A stretch of DNA of 24,037 nucleotides from UMGS1052 sp045532035 (GCA_045532035.1 JAZSFD010000097.1:1-24037), one strand, 5' to 3'. Counted from the first letter of the stretch, positions 15,404-23,189 are shown. The notes: a model not told the origin generated them from the sequence alone. Translations and numbers: made by a program.

Positions 15404-16597
15404 ATGAAATCAAGAATTTCTTCATTTCTGATTTTTGCCGGCTTGTGCATATTCTTGCTGATGTCATCTATGTCATTTGTCAAAAACGGAGAAATGGCGC
15501 TCGCTGATGATATCTCGAACCAGATCAAAGCACTTGAAAACGATCTTTCAAGCATCGAAAAAGAACGCCTCTCTGCTGAAAAAGCTTTGAGGTCTGCCAA
15601 GAACAGCCAGGCAACTCAGATGGTGCTCAAGCGTCAGTATGACAATGAGATATCGACGATCGTTGACCTTATTTCGACGACCGAGGAGCTTATTATAAAT
15701 TACGACGGTCAGATCGCAGGGCTTGAACAGAAGCTTGACGGTCTCAGAATCGAGCGCGCCGAGGAGCTTGAAAGCTTCGACGAGCTTGTCAGAATGACAT
15801 ATATGTACGGCGACGAGAGCTATCTTGAGATTCTTTTCGGAGCCACAAGCTTTGCGGATTTTCTTACCCGCCTTGACATGGTATCATACCTCCTCTCTTA
15901 CAGCGACGGCGTTGTGGATGATCTGAATGCCATCGAGCAGGAGCTTGTGAAGACCGAAAACGAGCTTGTTGCTTCAAAGACGAGCCTTGAATCATATAAG
16001 GCATCGAAAGAGGGTCTCCTTGTCGATTTCGAAAAGAAGAGCGCTGAGGCGAATGCCCTTATTGCAAGCTACAGCAAAGATGTGAAGTCTGCAGAGGCTG
16101 CACTTAAAATAATCGAGGATTCCAAAAAGCAGCTCGAAAGGGATATTGCCGAGCTTGCCGCAAAGTCCAAAAACGACGGAACCGCATACAGCGGAGGCAT
16201 TTTCATCTGGCCTGTTAATCAGGACAGAAACGCCCGCATCTCATCGGGTTGGGAATACAGAACGAATCCCATCACAAAAAGAAAAGAGTTCCACAACGGA
16301 CTTGACATTCCCGCACCCACGGGCACAAAAATCTTTGCAGCAGCAAACGGTATTGTCGAAAAGAGTGCTGTGTACGGAGGCTACGGCAACTGTGTCATCA
16401 TTAGCCATGGCGGCGGAGTCAGAACTCTTTACGGTCACTGCTCCAAGCTTCTTGTTTCGGAGGGACAGACTGTAAAAAAAGGTGATGTTATAGCCCTTGT
16501 GGGAAGCACAGGTATGTCAACAGGACCACATCTGCATTTCACCGTGTACGAAAAAGGCTCGACTGCTGTCAATCCCTGGAACTATCTTAACGGCTGA
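15404..16597 (+). CDS. Secreted murein hydrolase, coiled coil plus M23 peptidase (EnvC/PcsB-like layout)
   Basis: A 397-residue exported peptidoglycan endopeptidase. A signal peptide (hydrophobic residues about 8-26, likely cut after ALA at residue 34) is followed by a long charged coiled coil to about residue 260 and a C-terminal LytM/M23 zinc peptidase domain. Zinc ligands are His297 and Asp301 (HNGLD) and His378 (HLHF), with His345 (YGHC) and His376 completing the active site. All catalytic residues are present, so this is an active enzyme by sequence, unlike degenerate EnvC activators. The coiled coil is the part expected to bind the FtsX loop. GAAAGGA precedes the ATG; the frame's earlier ATG lies inside ftsX. 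It starts 37 bases after ftsX, so co-transcription and control by FtsEX are likely. Confidence 0.94.
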   Translation: MKSRISSFLIFAGLCIFLLMSSMSFVKNGEMALADDISNQIKALENDLSSIEKERLSAEKALRSAKNSQATQMVLKRQYDNEISTIVDLISTTEELIINYDGQIAGLEQKLDGLRIERAEELESFDELVRMTYMYGDESYLEILFGATSFADFLTRLDMVSYLLSYSDGVVDDLNAIEQELVKTENELVASKTSLESYKASKEGLLVDFEKKSAEANALIASYSKDVKSAEAALKIIEDSKKQLERDIAELAAKSKNDGTAYSGGIFIWPVNQDRNARISSGWEYRTNPITKRKEFHNGLDIPAPTGTKIFAAANGIVEKSAVYGGYGNCVIISHGGGVRTLYGHCSKLLVSEGQTVKKGDVIALVGSTGMSTGPHLHFTVYEKGSTAVNPWNYLNG

Positions 16598-16604
16598 CAA
16601 TTTG

Positions 16605-16629
16605 CGAGGACTGTGGCATACAGTCCTCG
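16605..16629 (+). other. Intercistronic hairpin between M23 and S41 genes
   Basis: A perfect 10-bp stem, CGAGGACTGT / ACAGTCCTCG, with loop GGCAT starts 7 bases after the M23 stop. There is no T run after it, so it is more likely an mRNA stabiliser or a leaky terminator than a full stop. Confidence 0.6.
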
Positions 16630-16671
16630 AATTGTGCTTTGAAAGACGAAAATATCATAGGAGGAATTGTG

Positions 16672-17934
16672 ATGAAATCAAGAATATCTCTCGGAATGTG
16701 CCTTGTGCTCATGCTTGTGGCAGCTTTCGTGACATTTCAGATAACTTATTCTTCTCTTACAAACAAATATGAAAGCACCGTGTATTCCTTCAACAAGTAC
16801 ACCGATGTTACAAGCAATTTTGAAGCTGTCGATTATGCCAGCGAGGATGACAGCTGGAGAGAGCTTTATTCTGTTCTTTCCGAGGCTGATGCTTACGCGA
16901 GAAACTATTATTATCACGATATCGACGAGGAAACCCTGAACAACAATATTCTTCTCATGTATGCCCTCAGTCTTGAGGATAAATATGCCAACTATTACAG
17001 CAGCGATGAATATACCGATGTGCTTGCCTCCAACACCGGAAGTGCCCACGGCATCGGTGTGCGCGTAACAAACGACAGCGTGTATGGCGGCATATATGTT
17101 TATGAGGTGATGGAATCATCTCCCGCGGCTGAATACGGCATAAAGCAGGGGGATATAATCACAACGGTTGATGGAACGCCCGTGTCGCAGGTTGGCTTTT
17201 CGCAGGCATGCGAGCTGATACTTTCGGTGCCGATTGACAAGACGGTTGCCCTTGATGTTCTGACTGCGGCATCGTCATACAGAGAAAATGTCAAGCTCGA
17301 TATTCTGAAAAAAGAATACGATATCCAGACCGTTTCTGTCCGTATGCTCACCGATAAGGTGGCACACGTCAAGATCCATGAGTTCAATTACAACACAGGT
17401 GTGGAATTTGCCGCAAAGATGGATTCGGTAATTTCGCAGGGTGCCGAGCGTTTTATTTTTGACGTTCGTTCGAATCCCGGCGGAATCGTTGACGGTGTGG
17501 CAGATACCCTCGACTACCTTCTCCCCGAAGGTAAGATCATAACCACAAAGTCGCGCTTTGGTCAAGAGGCGTCCATCGAGTCTGATGCAAAGTGTCTTGA
17601 AGCTCCGATGGTGGTTCTTGTGGATTCCGCCACTGCCAGCGGCGGAGAGCTTTTTGCAGCTGCTCTGCGCGATTACGGAATGGCCTCTCTTATTGGTACC
17701 ACAACCTACGGAAAGGGCTCAATGCAGACCGAGCATCCTCTGTCTGACGGCTCCTGTATCGTTTTCACAACACATATGTATTATCCGCCCTGCGGCGAAA
17801 GCTATGACGGAATCGGCATCACTCCCGACAAGGTGGTGGAGCTCACCGACGAACAGAAGTCAAGGTTCTACCGTCTTTCGGATGACGAGGACAGCCAGCT
17901 TATGACAGCTCTTGACGATGTTATAAATAAATAA
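16672..17934 (+). CDS. S41 C-terminal processing protease with PDZ domain (CtpA/B type)
   Basis: A 420-residue serine protease anchored or secreted through an N-terminal hydrophobic segment (about residues 6-26). A PDZ domain follows (GIGVRV...AAEYGIKQGDII...VDG), then the S41 protease domain with the Ser323/Lys348 dyad (TASGGE and TYGKG). The 25-residue spacing equals that of Ser372/Lys397 in the photosystem D1 processing protease. AGGAGG at 16659-16664 lies 7 bases from the ATG; a GTG directly before it is less well spaced. In Bacillus subtilis ctpB also lies next to ftsEX. A role in trimming or removing cell-wall enzymes, or in sporulation signalling, is plausible but not shown by the sequence. 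Confidence 0.94.
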   Translation: MKSRISLGMCLVLMLVAAFVTFQITYSSLTNKYESTVYSFNKYTDVTSNFEAVDYASEDDSWRELYSVLSEADAYARNYYYHDIDEETLNNNILLMYALSLEDKYANYYSSDEYTDVLASNTGSAHGIGVRVTNDSVYGGIYVYEVMESSPAAEYGIKQGDIITTVDGTPVSQVGFSQACELILSVPIDKTVALDVLTAASSYRENVKLDILKKEYDIQTVSVRMLTDKVAHVKIHEFNYNTGVEFAAKMDSVISQGAERFIFDVRSNPGGIVDGVADTLDYLLPEGKIITTKSRFGQEASIESDAKCLEAPMVVLVDSATASGGELFAAALRDYGMASLIGTTTYGKGSMQTEHPLSDGSCIVFTTHMYYPPCGESYDGIGITPDKVVELTDEQKSRFYRLSDDEDSQLMTALDDVINK

Positions 17935-17945
17935 CGGAGAAAAAT

Positions 17946-18413
17946 ATGGCAGAAAAAAACAGCGAACGAATTGCCGCACAGAATAAAAAAGCCTATCACG
18001 ACTATTTTATCGAGGAAACCTATGAGGCGGGCATTGAGCTTTTCGGAACAGAAGTAAAAAGCATCAGAGCCGCCACGGTAAATATGAAGGATTCCTATTG
18101 CTATATCGAAAAAGGCGAGCTTTTCTGTACCGGCGTTCACATCAGCCCTTATGAAAAGGGAAATGTTTTCAATAAGGATCCCATGCGCATAAGGCGCCTT
18201 CTTATGCACAAGAAAGAGATCATGAAGCTTTTCGGACTTGTGGGAAAAGAGGGATATACCCTTGTGCCCTTGAAAATGTACTTTTCGGGCTCAAAGGTGA
18301 AGGTGCAGATCGGACTCTGCAAGGGTAAGAAAAACTATGACAAGCGTGACAGCGAAGCCAAAAAGCAGGCAAACCGCGATATAGAGCGCTATACAAAGAG
18401 CATCAACAGATAA
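17946..18413 (+). CDS. smpB: SsrA-binding protein SmpB
   Basis: A 155-residue SmpB, the partner that carries tmRNA to stalled ribosomes for trans-translation. The OB-fold sequence AYHDYFIEETYEAGIELFGTEVKSIR and GKEGYTLVPLK are typical, and the C-terminal tail is basic (KGKKNYDKRD...KKQANRDIERY), as needed to enter the mRNA channel. The length is normal. CGGAG precedes the ATG, 11 bases after the protease stop, so it joins the cell-wall cluster transcript. No ssrA gene is visible in the window, although it is often found near smpB. Confidence 0.97.
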   Translation: MAEKNSERIAAQNKKAYHDYFIEETYEAGIELFGTEVKSIRAATVNMKDSYCYIEKGELFCTGVHISPYEKGNVFNKDPMRIRRLLMHKKEIMKLFGLVGKEGYTLVPLKMYFSGSKVKVQIGLCKGKKNYDKRDSEAKKQANRDIERYTKSINR

Positions 18414-18425
18414 GGAAATAACATT

Positions 18426-19013
18426 TTGGAAAACAGAACGATTATTTTGCGAATAACCGACGGCATTCTTGACGGCGAAAAATATATGCTTCTGAAAAAG
18501 CTTGCACAAGGTCTTGTGTCGGACACCCGGTTTTTCATCGTGACGGTAAGTCCCGATGATATGGATATGCTTGAAAAAATGGTGACGACAGCCGCGTTTT
18601 TTGTCGATGAAAAAACGCTTCCGTCGCTGAAACAGGATTCTCCTGCGACAGTTTGTTTGAAAAAGCTCTGCATTGCGGTGAAGTATCTGCTGTCGGGCTT
18701 TAAGACGGTCGTTGACTATGGAGAGGGCAGGCAGGAGTGCGATTGCACTCTCAGCATCGTAACTCCGTCGGCGCATATCCATGTTCCTCTTTTTCTCAAT
18801 GATAAAAAGACTGAACGCTTTGTGATGCAGGCAATTTCGGGTGCGGGAAAGCTTTTTGATGAGAACAAGAGCGATTACCTTGCCTATTGTGACGAAAAAA
18901 CAGAACAGCTCGTCTTTGAAACAAAGGACGAGTATGTAAGACGCAAATATTTTGACAGCGGCATTGTCGATGCTTTTTCAGACAATACCGGTGATGATTC
19001 TGATAAAAACTAA
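18426..19013 (+). CDS. Unrecognised 195-residue protein
   Basis: I do not recognise a family. The product is soluble, with no signal peptide or membrane segment. It has a mixed alpha/beta look: an N-terminal part (about residues 1-85) with hydrophobic strands such as FFIVTVSPDD, a middle strand-rich part (CTLSIVTPSAHIHVPLFL), and an acidic tail ending DDSDKN. The start is TTG at 18426 with AAGGA at 18412-18416, 9 bases away; there is no earlier start after the smpB stop. It lies 12 bases after smpB and 14 bases before cysK, so it is almost certainly translated as part of that transcript. Codon use resembles its neighbours. No function is assigned. Confidence 0.75.
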   Translation: MENRTIILRITDGILDGEKYMLLKKLAQGLVSDTRFFIVTVSPDDMDMLEKMVTTAAFFVDEKTLPSLKQDSPATVCLKKLCIAVKYLLSGFKTVVDYGEGRQECDCTLSIVTPSAHIHVPLFLNDKKTERFVMQAISGAGKLFDENKSDYLAYCDEKTEQLVFETKDEYVRRKYFDSGIVDAFSDNTGDDSDKN

Positions 19014-19027
19014 TTGAGGTGACTACT

Positions 19028-19957
19028 GTGGTTTACAATAATATACTCGAAGCTCTCGGAAACACTCCCATGATCAAGCTTTCCCATATGGCGGATCCCG
19101 AGGGGGCTGATATTTATGTGAAATTCGAAGGTCTCAATGTGGGCGGCTCTATCAAAACAAGAACTGCCTATAATATGATATGTGAGGCTGAAAAACAGGG
19201 ACTTATAAACAAGGATACCATCATTGTCGAACCCACCAGCGGAAATCAGGGCATCGGACTTGCCCTTGTGGGTGCTGTTAAGGGCTACAGAACAGTGATA
19301 ATCATGCCCGACTCGGTAAGCGAGGAAAGAAGAAAGCTTGTGCGCCATTACGGTGCCGAGGTTATCCTTGTTCATGATGCCGGAAACATCGGTCTTTGCA
19401 TCGAGGAGTGCCTGAACACAGCCCTTCGTATGCGCGATGAAGACCCTCGGGTTTTTGTTCCTCAGCAGTTTGAAAACCCTGCAAACTCCGCGGTTCAGCG
19501 CGAGGTTACGGGCCGCGAGATCCTCGAACAGGTGGCAGGTCCCATCCACGGCTTCTGCTCGGGCATAGGAACCGGCGGAACCATCACAGGTATCGGTGAA
19601 ACGCTAAAAGAGGCAAACCCCGACATCGAAATCTGGGCAGTTGAGCCCGAAAATGCAGCCATTCTTTCGGGCGGCTCGATCGGAACCCATGTCCAGATGG
19701 GCATTGGTGACGGACTTATTCCCGACATTCTCAACTGCGAGATATATAACGACATCTGCATTATTGCCGATGATGAAGCCATCCGCACCTCAAAGGAGCT
19801 TGCATCAAAAGAGGGCATCATGTGCGGAATTTCCAGCGGCACAAATGTTGCGGCGGCAATCAGACTTGCAAAAAAGCTCGGCAAAGGAAAAACTGTTGTC
19901 ACAGTTCTTCCCGATACCGCAGAAAGATATTTCTCCACACCTCTTTTTGACGACTGA
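19028..19957 (+). CDS. cysK: Cysteine synthase family PLP enzyme with variant motifs
   Basis: A 309-residue fold-type II PLP enzyme of the cysteine synthase family, expected to make cysteine from O-acetylserine and sulfide in the cytoplasm. The opening ILEALGNTPMIKL, the PLP lysine Lys43 (GGSIKTR), the phosphate loop GTGGTITG and the C-terminal GISSGT support the family. Three motifs differ from standard CysK: KTR for KDR, TSGNQG (Gln74) for TSGNTG, and SSGT for SSGA. The TSGNTG loop binds the amino-acid carboxylate, so substrate or reaction could be altered, for example a cysteine desulfhydrase, lanthionine or diaminopropionate-type reaction. The start is the GTG at 19028, 7 bases after TTGAGGT; an in-frame GTG at 19019 overlaps that site. 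The family is certain; the exact reaction is less so. Confidence 0.88.
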   Translation: MVYNNILEALGNTPMIKLSHMADPEGADIYVKFEGLNVGGSIKTRTAYNMICEAEKQGLINKDTIIVEPTSGNQGIGLALVGAVKGYRTVIIMPDSVSEERRKLVRHYGAEVILVHDAGNIGLCIEECLNTALRMRDEDPRVFVPQQFENPANSAVQREVTGREILEQVAGPIHGFCSGIGTGGTITGIGETLKEANPDIEIWAVEPENAAILSGGSIGTHVQMGIGDGLIPDILNCEIYNDICIIADDEAIRTSKELASKEGIMCGISSGTNVAAAIRLAKKLGKGKTVVTVLPDTAERYFSTPLFDD

Positions 19958-19979
19958 TACATAATAATCGGAGGCTTTT

Positions 19980-22058
19980 ATGAAAAAGTTTGACCCCGTA
20001 TTCTCTGATTTTCCGCATATCGTCCATGGCGGCGATTATAACCCCGATCAGTGGCTTGATTATCCCGAAATTATTTCGTATCCCGAAATTATTTCGGAGG
20101 ATGTCCGCCTCATGAAGCTTGCGGGCATGAACAGTGCGACTCTCGCCATATTCGCCTGGGCTGCCATCGAGCCGCAGGAGGGTGTTTTCAAGCTTGACTG
20201 GCTTGAAGAAATCGTAAATAATCTTTACAAAAACGGTATATATACAATTCTTGCCACCCCCAGCGGTGCGCGCCCTGCATGGCTTGACGAAAAATATCCC
20301 GAAGTGCGCCGCACCTCCAATACGGGTGTAAAGCAGCTTCACGGCAAGCGTCACAATCATTGTATGTCCTCTCCCATCTTTCGCGAAAAGGTTGCAAAGA
20401 TCAACAGTGTGCTCGCCGAGCGCTTTAAGGACAATCCGGGTGTCAAAATGTGGCACATCTCAAACGAGTTTTCGGGCGAATGCTTCTGCGATATCTGTAA
20501 GAAAAATTTCCGCGACTTTTTGCGCAGAAAATATAGCAATGACATAAAAAAGCTCAATCACGAGTGGTGGACAGGCTTCTGGAGCCACACCTATAACGAT
20601 TTTGATCAGATCGACCCTCCGTCACCCATCGGAGAAAACCGTGTACACGGTCAGAATCTTGACTGGATGCGTTATACCACCTATATAACGGGCGATTTCA
20701 TCGACAACGAGGCAAAGACCTTAAAGTCGATTACTCCTCACATTCCCGTTACCACAAACCTTATGGGAACTTTTCAGGGTCTTGATTACTGGAAGATTGC
20801 GCAGCATATTGATGTTGTATCGTGGGACAGCTATCCGCAATTCCACAATCCCTATTTTAACGATGCGGATGTGGCGGTGGAATTCGGTCTGCGCCATGAT
20901 CTCACCCGTTCTCACCTGCACAAGCCTTTTATGCTCATGGAAAGCACCCCCAGCTGTGTCAACTGGACACAGGTAAATAAAATGAAGCGACCGGGTATGC
21001 ACTATCTTGCATCTATGCAGGCGATTGCCCACGGAAGCGATACAGTGCAGTATTTCCAGTGGCGCAAATCCCGCGGCTCGTCCGAAAAATTCCACGGGGC
21101 CGTCGTTGACCACGAGGGAAGCGAAAACACAAGAGTTTTCAAGGAGGTTGCAAGACTCGGACAAGATCTTGCAAAGCTTGACGAGGTCGTCGGATGTGAC
21201 ACAAAATCCGATGTCGCCATCATCTATGATTGGGAAATAAGCTGGGCAATTTCCGATTTCGAAGGCTACAACGACCGCAGAAATTATGAAAAGACTGTGC
21301 GCGAGTTTTACAGATGCTTTTTCAATCATGCAGTCAATGTGGATTTTCTTCCGCTTGACGGGGATTTTTCAAAGTATAAAATGGTCGTGGCACCCATGCT
21401 GTATCTTCTGTCCGAGAATGTGATCGACAGACTCGAAGAGTATGTTAGATGCGGCGGAACGCTTATCTGTACATACATGAGCGCCTATGTCAACGAAAAC
21501 GATCTCTGCTATCTCGGCGGACTTCCCGGAGGAAAGCTGAGAAAGGTCTTTGGCATCTGGGCAGAGGAGCTTGATGCACTCCATGCAAGCGAAAGGGTCA
21601 GAAACGAATATCTTGCAAACGAGCTTTCGGTGGAGGGCGAATTTGAATCGTTCGATTTCTGTGAGGTCATCCATCCCGAGGGAGCAAAAACTCTTGCCGA
21701 ATACCGTTCGGAATTTTACAGCGGAATGCCCTGTATCACCGTCAATGATTACGGCAAAGGAAAGGCTTATTATATCGCCACCCGTCAGAGTCCCGAGGAT
21801 CTTGAAAAGCTTGTTTGTGCCATCACCGACAAGCTTGGTATTGAAAGAATAGTCCCCGACAGACTTCCCGACGGCGTGAAGGTCATCTCCCGCACCGATT
21901 ATGAAAACGAGTATGTTTTCGTGACCAACTATTCGACCGAAGAAAAAGTGGTTGAAACAGGGGACAGGGAGTGCGAAAATCTCCTTGACGGCAAGCTTTA
22001 TTCCGGAAGCATCACTCTCCCGGGCTATGGGGTTGCGGTGCTCAAAAGAAAAGTATAA
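19980..22058 (+). CDS. Beta-galactosidase, glycoside hydrolase family 42
   Basis: A 692-residue GH42 beta-galactosidase with the three-domain layout: TIM barrel (about 1-390), a trimerisation domain of glutamine-amidotransferase fold, and a small C-terminal beta domain. The acid/base is Glu163 (HISNE) and the nucleophile Glu321 (LMEST). A cysteine set (HNHC, then CFCDIC) matches the zinc site known in Thermus A4 beta-galactosidase. There is no signal peptide, so it cleaves imported galactosides. CGGAGG precedes the ATG. Near the N-terminus YPEIIS occurs twice in tandem (residues 28-39), from an exact 18-bp duplication, adding six residues just before EDVRLMK. The gene follows cysK by 22 bases and is likely co-transcribed; a hairpin follows the stop. 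Confidence 0.96.
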   Translation: MKKFDPVFSDFPHIVHGGDYNPDQWLDYPEIISYPEIISEDVRLMKLAGMNSATLAIFAWAAIEPQEGVFKLDWLEEIVNNLYKNGIYTILATPSGARPAWLDEKYPEVRRTSNTGVKQLHGKRHNHCMSSPIFREKVAKINSVLAERFKDNPGVKMWHISNEFSGECFCDICKKNFRDFLRRKYSNDIKKLNHEWWTGFWSHTYNDFDQIDPPSPIGENRVHGQNLDWMRYTTYITGDFIDNEAKTLKSITPHIPVTTNLMGTFQGLDYWKIAQHIDVVSWDSYPQFHNPYFNDADVAVEFGLRHDLTRSHLHKPFMLMESTPSCVNWTQVNKMKRPGMHYLASMQAIAHGSDTVQYFQWRKSRGSSEKFHGAVVDHEGSENTRVFKEVARLGQDLAKLDEVVGCDTKSDVAIIYDWEISWAISDFEGYNDRRNYEKTVREFYRCFFNHAVNVDFLPLDGDFSKYKMVVAPMLYLLSENVIDRLEEYVRCGGTLICTYMSAYVNENDLCYLGGLPGGKLRKVFGIWAEELDALHASERVRNEYLANELSVEGEFESFDFCEVIHPEGAKTLAEYRSEFYSGMPCITVNDYGKGKAYYIATRQSPEDLEKLVCAITDKLGIERIVPDRLPDGVKVISRTDYENEYVFVTNYSTEEKVVETGDRECENLLDGKLYSGSITLPGYGVAVLKRKV
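20061..20096 (+). repeat. Exact 18-bp tandem duplication inside the GH42 gene
   Basis: TATCCCGAAATTATTTCG is present twice without any mismatch (20061-20078 and 20079-20096). It keeps the frame and duplicates YPEIIS. The perfect identity suggests a recent slippage event. Confidence 0.97.
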
Positions 22059-22067
22059 AAAGTGATC

Positions 22068-22093
22068 TTTGCATCCGAGAAATCGGGTGCAAA
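22068..22093 (+). other. Strong hairpin after the GH42 gene
   Basis: An 11-bp stem (TTTGCATCCGA / TCGGGTGCAAA, one G-U) with a GAAA tetraloop lies 10 bases after the GH42 stop and 19 bases before the infC -35. No clear T run follows, so it may be a weak terminator or an mRNA 3'-end stabiliser. Confidence 0.6.
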
Positions 22094-22111
22094 GAAATTT
22101 GAAAAAAACAC

Positions 22112-22140
22112 TTGACAAACAAGAACTCTTGTGGTAATAT
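22112..22140 (+). promoter_or_regulatory. Sigma-A promoter of the infC-rpmI-rplT operon
   Basis: TTGACA (22112-22117) and TAATAT (22135-22140) are 17 bases apart. The predicted start near 22147 gives a leader of about 150 bases before IF-3. Confidence 0.85.
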
Positions 22141-22146
22141 ATATAG

Positions 22147-22294
22147 GAACAATGAAGCAGAACACAGTTCTCACCCGGCGCAATCTGGCGTAAGGTCAAT
22201 ACTTTCGGACGGTATCTTTGTGCCGTGTCGTTGTGTTTTGCGGAGATTGTTTCTTCGCAATTTTTTATTTTTACCCGTTTTGGAGGTGTTTTGC
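22147..22294 (+). promoter_or_regulatory. infC operon leader, candidate L20-controlled attenuator
   Basis: The leader between the promoter and infC carries small hairpins (GAAC-ACA-GTTC near 22160-22170; ACGGTA / TGCCGT around 22209-22226) and ends in an intrinsic terminator before the infC ribosome binding site. CAATCT at 22181-22186 can pair with AGATTG at 22244-22249, which overlaps the terminator's left arm and loop, so a competing antiterminator is possible. In Bacillus subtilis this operon is repressed by L20 through premature termination in its leader. By position and layout this leader is likely of that kind. I cannot confirm an L20 binding site by eye. Confidence 0.6.
22238..22272 (+). 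terminator. Leader terminator (attenuator) before infC
   Basis: TTGCGGAGA pairs with TCTTCGCAA (22238-22246 with 22252-22260, loop TTGTT, one G-U pair) and runs straight into TTTTTTATTTTT. It lies between a strong promoter and infC, hence conditional termination. Confidence 0.85.
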
Positions 22295-22867
22295 ATAGGA
22301 ACAGCCAAGGAGCTCTCTGTGAACGAAGAAATCAGAGCAGCTGAAATCAGAGTTGTTGACGAGGACGGCTCGCAGCTCGGTATCATGAAAACTCAGGACG
22401 CAAAAAAGCTTGCTTTTGAAAAGGGACTCGATCTTGTTGAGATCGCACCCGGCGCCGAACCGCCTGTTTGCCGCATCATGGACTTCGGAAAATTCCGCTT
22501 CGAAAAAGAAAAGAAGCAGAAGGAAGCCAAGAAAAAACAGCAGAAGATCGATATCAAGGAAATTCAGCTTTCCTGCCGTATCGATACCCACGATTTTGAA
22601 ACAAAACTCAACCACGCAAGAAAGTTCCTCACCGCAGGAAACAAGGTCAAGGTCTCTGTGCGTTTCAAGGGCCGTGAAATGAATCATACATCCATCGGAC
22701 TTGAAGTTATCAACAAGCTGGGTGACGCCTGCACCGATATCGGTGTCATCGAAAAGCCTGCGGTTCTTGACGGAAGACAGATGTTGATGTTCCTTGCACC
22801 CAAGAGTGCCGCTGCAAAGCCCAAGAAGGAAAAGCAGCAGCGCGACAAAGGCGAAGACGAAGAATAA
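22295..22867 (+). CDS. infC: Translation initiation factor IF-3, apparent AUA start
   Basis: IF-3 binds the 30S subunit, prevents 50S joining and proofreads the start codon. The N-domain (NEEIRAAEIRVVDEDGSQLG), the Lys-rich linker helix and the C-domain (RIDTHDFETKL...KVSVRFKGREM) are complete, with a basic/acidic tail. The start needs explanation. GGAGGTG (22282-22288) is a near-perfect ribosome binding site, and the properly spaced in-frame codon is ATA at 22295. It gives 190 residues whose TAKELSVNEEIR aligns with ISKDLMINEQIR of B. subtilis IF-3. Rare AUU-class starts are known in infC and allow IF-3 to repress itself. A GTG at 22319 with its own AAGGAG is the alternative and would give 182 residues. 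The gene identity is certain, the start less so. Confidence 0.93.
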   Translation: MGTAKELSVNEEIRAAEIRVVDEDGSQLGIMKTQDAKKLAFEKGLDLVEIAPGAEPPVCRIMDFGKFRFEKEKKQKEAKKKQQKIDIKEIQLSCRIDTHDFETKLNHARKFLTAGNKVKVSVRFKGREMNHTSIGLEVINKLGDACTDIGVIEKPAVLDGRQMLMFLAPKSAAAKPKKEKQQRDKGEDEE

Positions 22868-22943
22868 GTCAATTCCGAAATATATCGTATAATGCGGTCT
22901 TATTTCGTTATGAAAAAATTAAAACTTGAAAGGATGAATCACT

Positions 22944-23141
22944 GTGGGAAAGACTAAGACACATAAGGCTACTGCCAAGCGTTTCAAGATTACTAAGGGC
23001 GGTAAGGCAAAGTTCAATCATCTTAACAGAAGACACAAGCTCGGAAAGAAGACTTCCAAGAGAAAGCGTCAGCTTCGCAACAACGCTTATATCAGCGAAT
23101 CGTTCGCACCCATCGTAAAGAAGCTTATGCCCTACGCATAA
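22944..23141 (+). CDS. rpmI: Ribosomal protein L35 (bL35)
   Basis: A 65-residue, very basic bL35 of the large ribosomal subunit. KTHKATAKRFKITKGGKAK at the N-terminus and KTSKRKRQLR in the middle are family sequence. The start is GTG at 22944 with AAAGGA 9 bases upstream; the nearby ATG at 22934 is out of frame. Lysine is almost all AAG, as expected for a highly expressed gene. The 76-base gap from infC holds a 7-bp inverted repeat (CGAAATA at 22876, TATTTCG at 22901) but no convincing promoter. Confidence 0.97.
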   Translation: MGKTKTHKATAKRFKITKGGKAKFNHLNRRHKLGKKTSKRKRQLRNNAYISESFAPIVKKLMPYA

Positions 23142-23189
23142 ACTTTTTTGTGAAGTTTGTTAATTTGATTAAATTCGGAGGTATATAAA

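Noticed and set aside
22112..22294. N-terminal extension of IF-3 to an upstream ATG-type codon
   Set aside because: The first codons overlap the -35/-10 promoter and the leader terminator, so this part cannot be translated from the predicted mRNA.
22888..22893. TATAAT between infC and rpmI as an internal promoter
   Set aside because: The -10 is perfect but no -35-like hexamer or TGn extension is found at suitable spacing.
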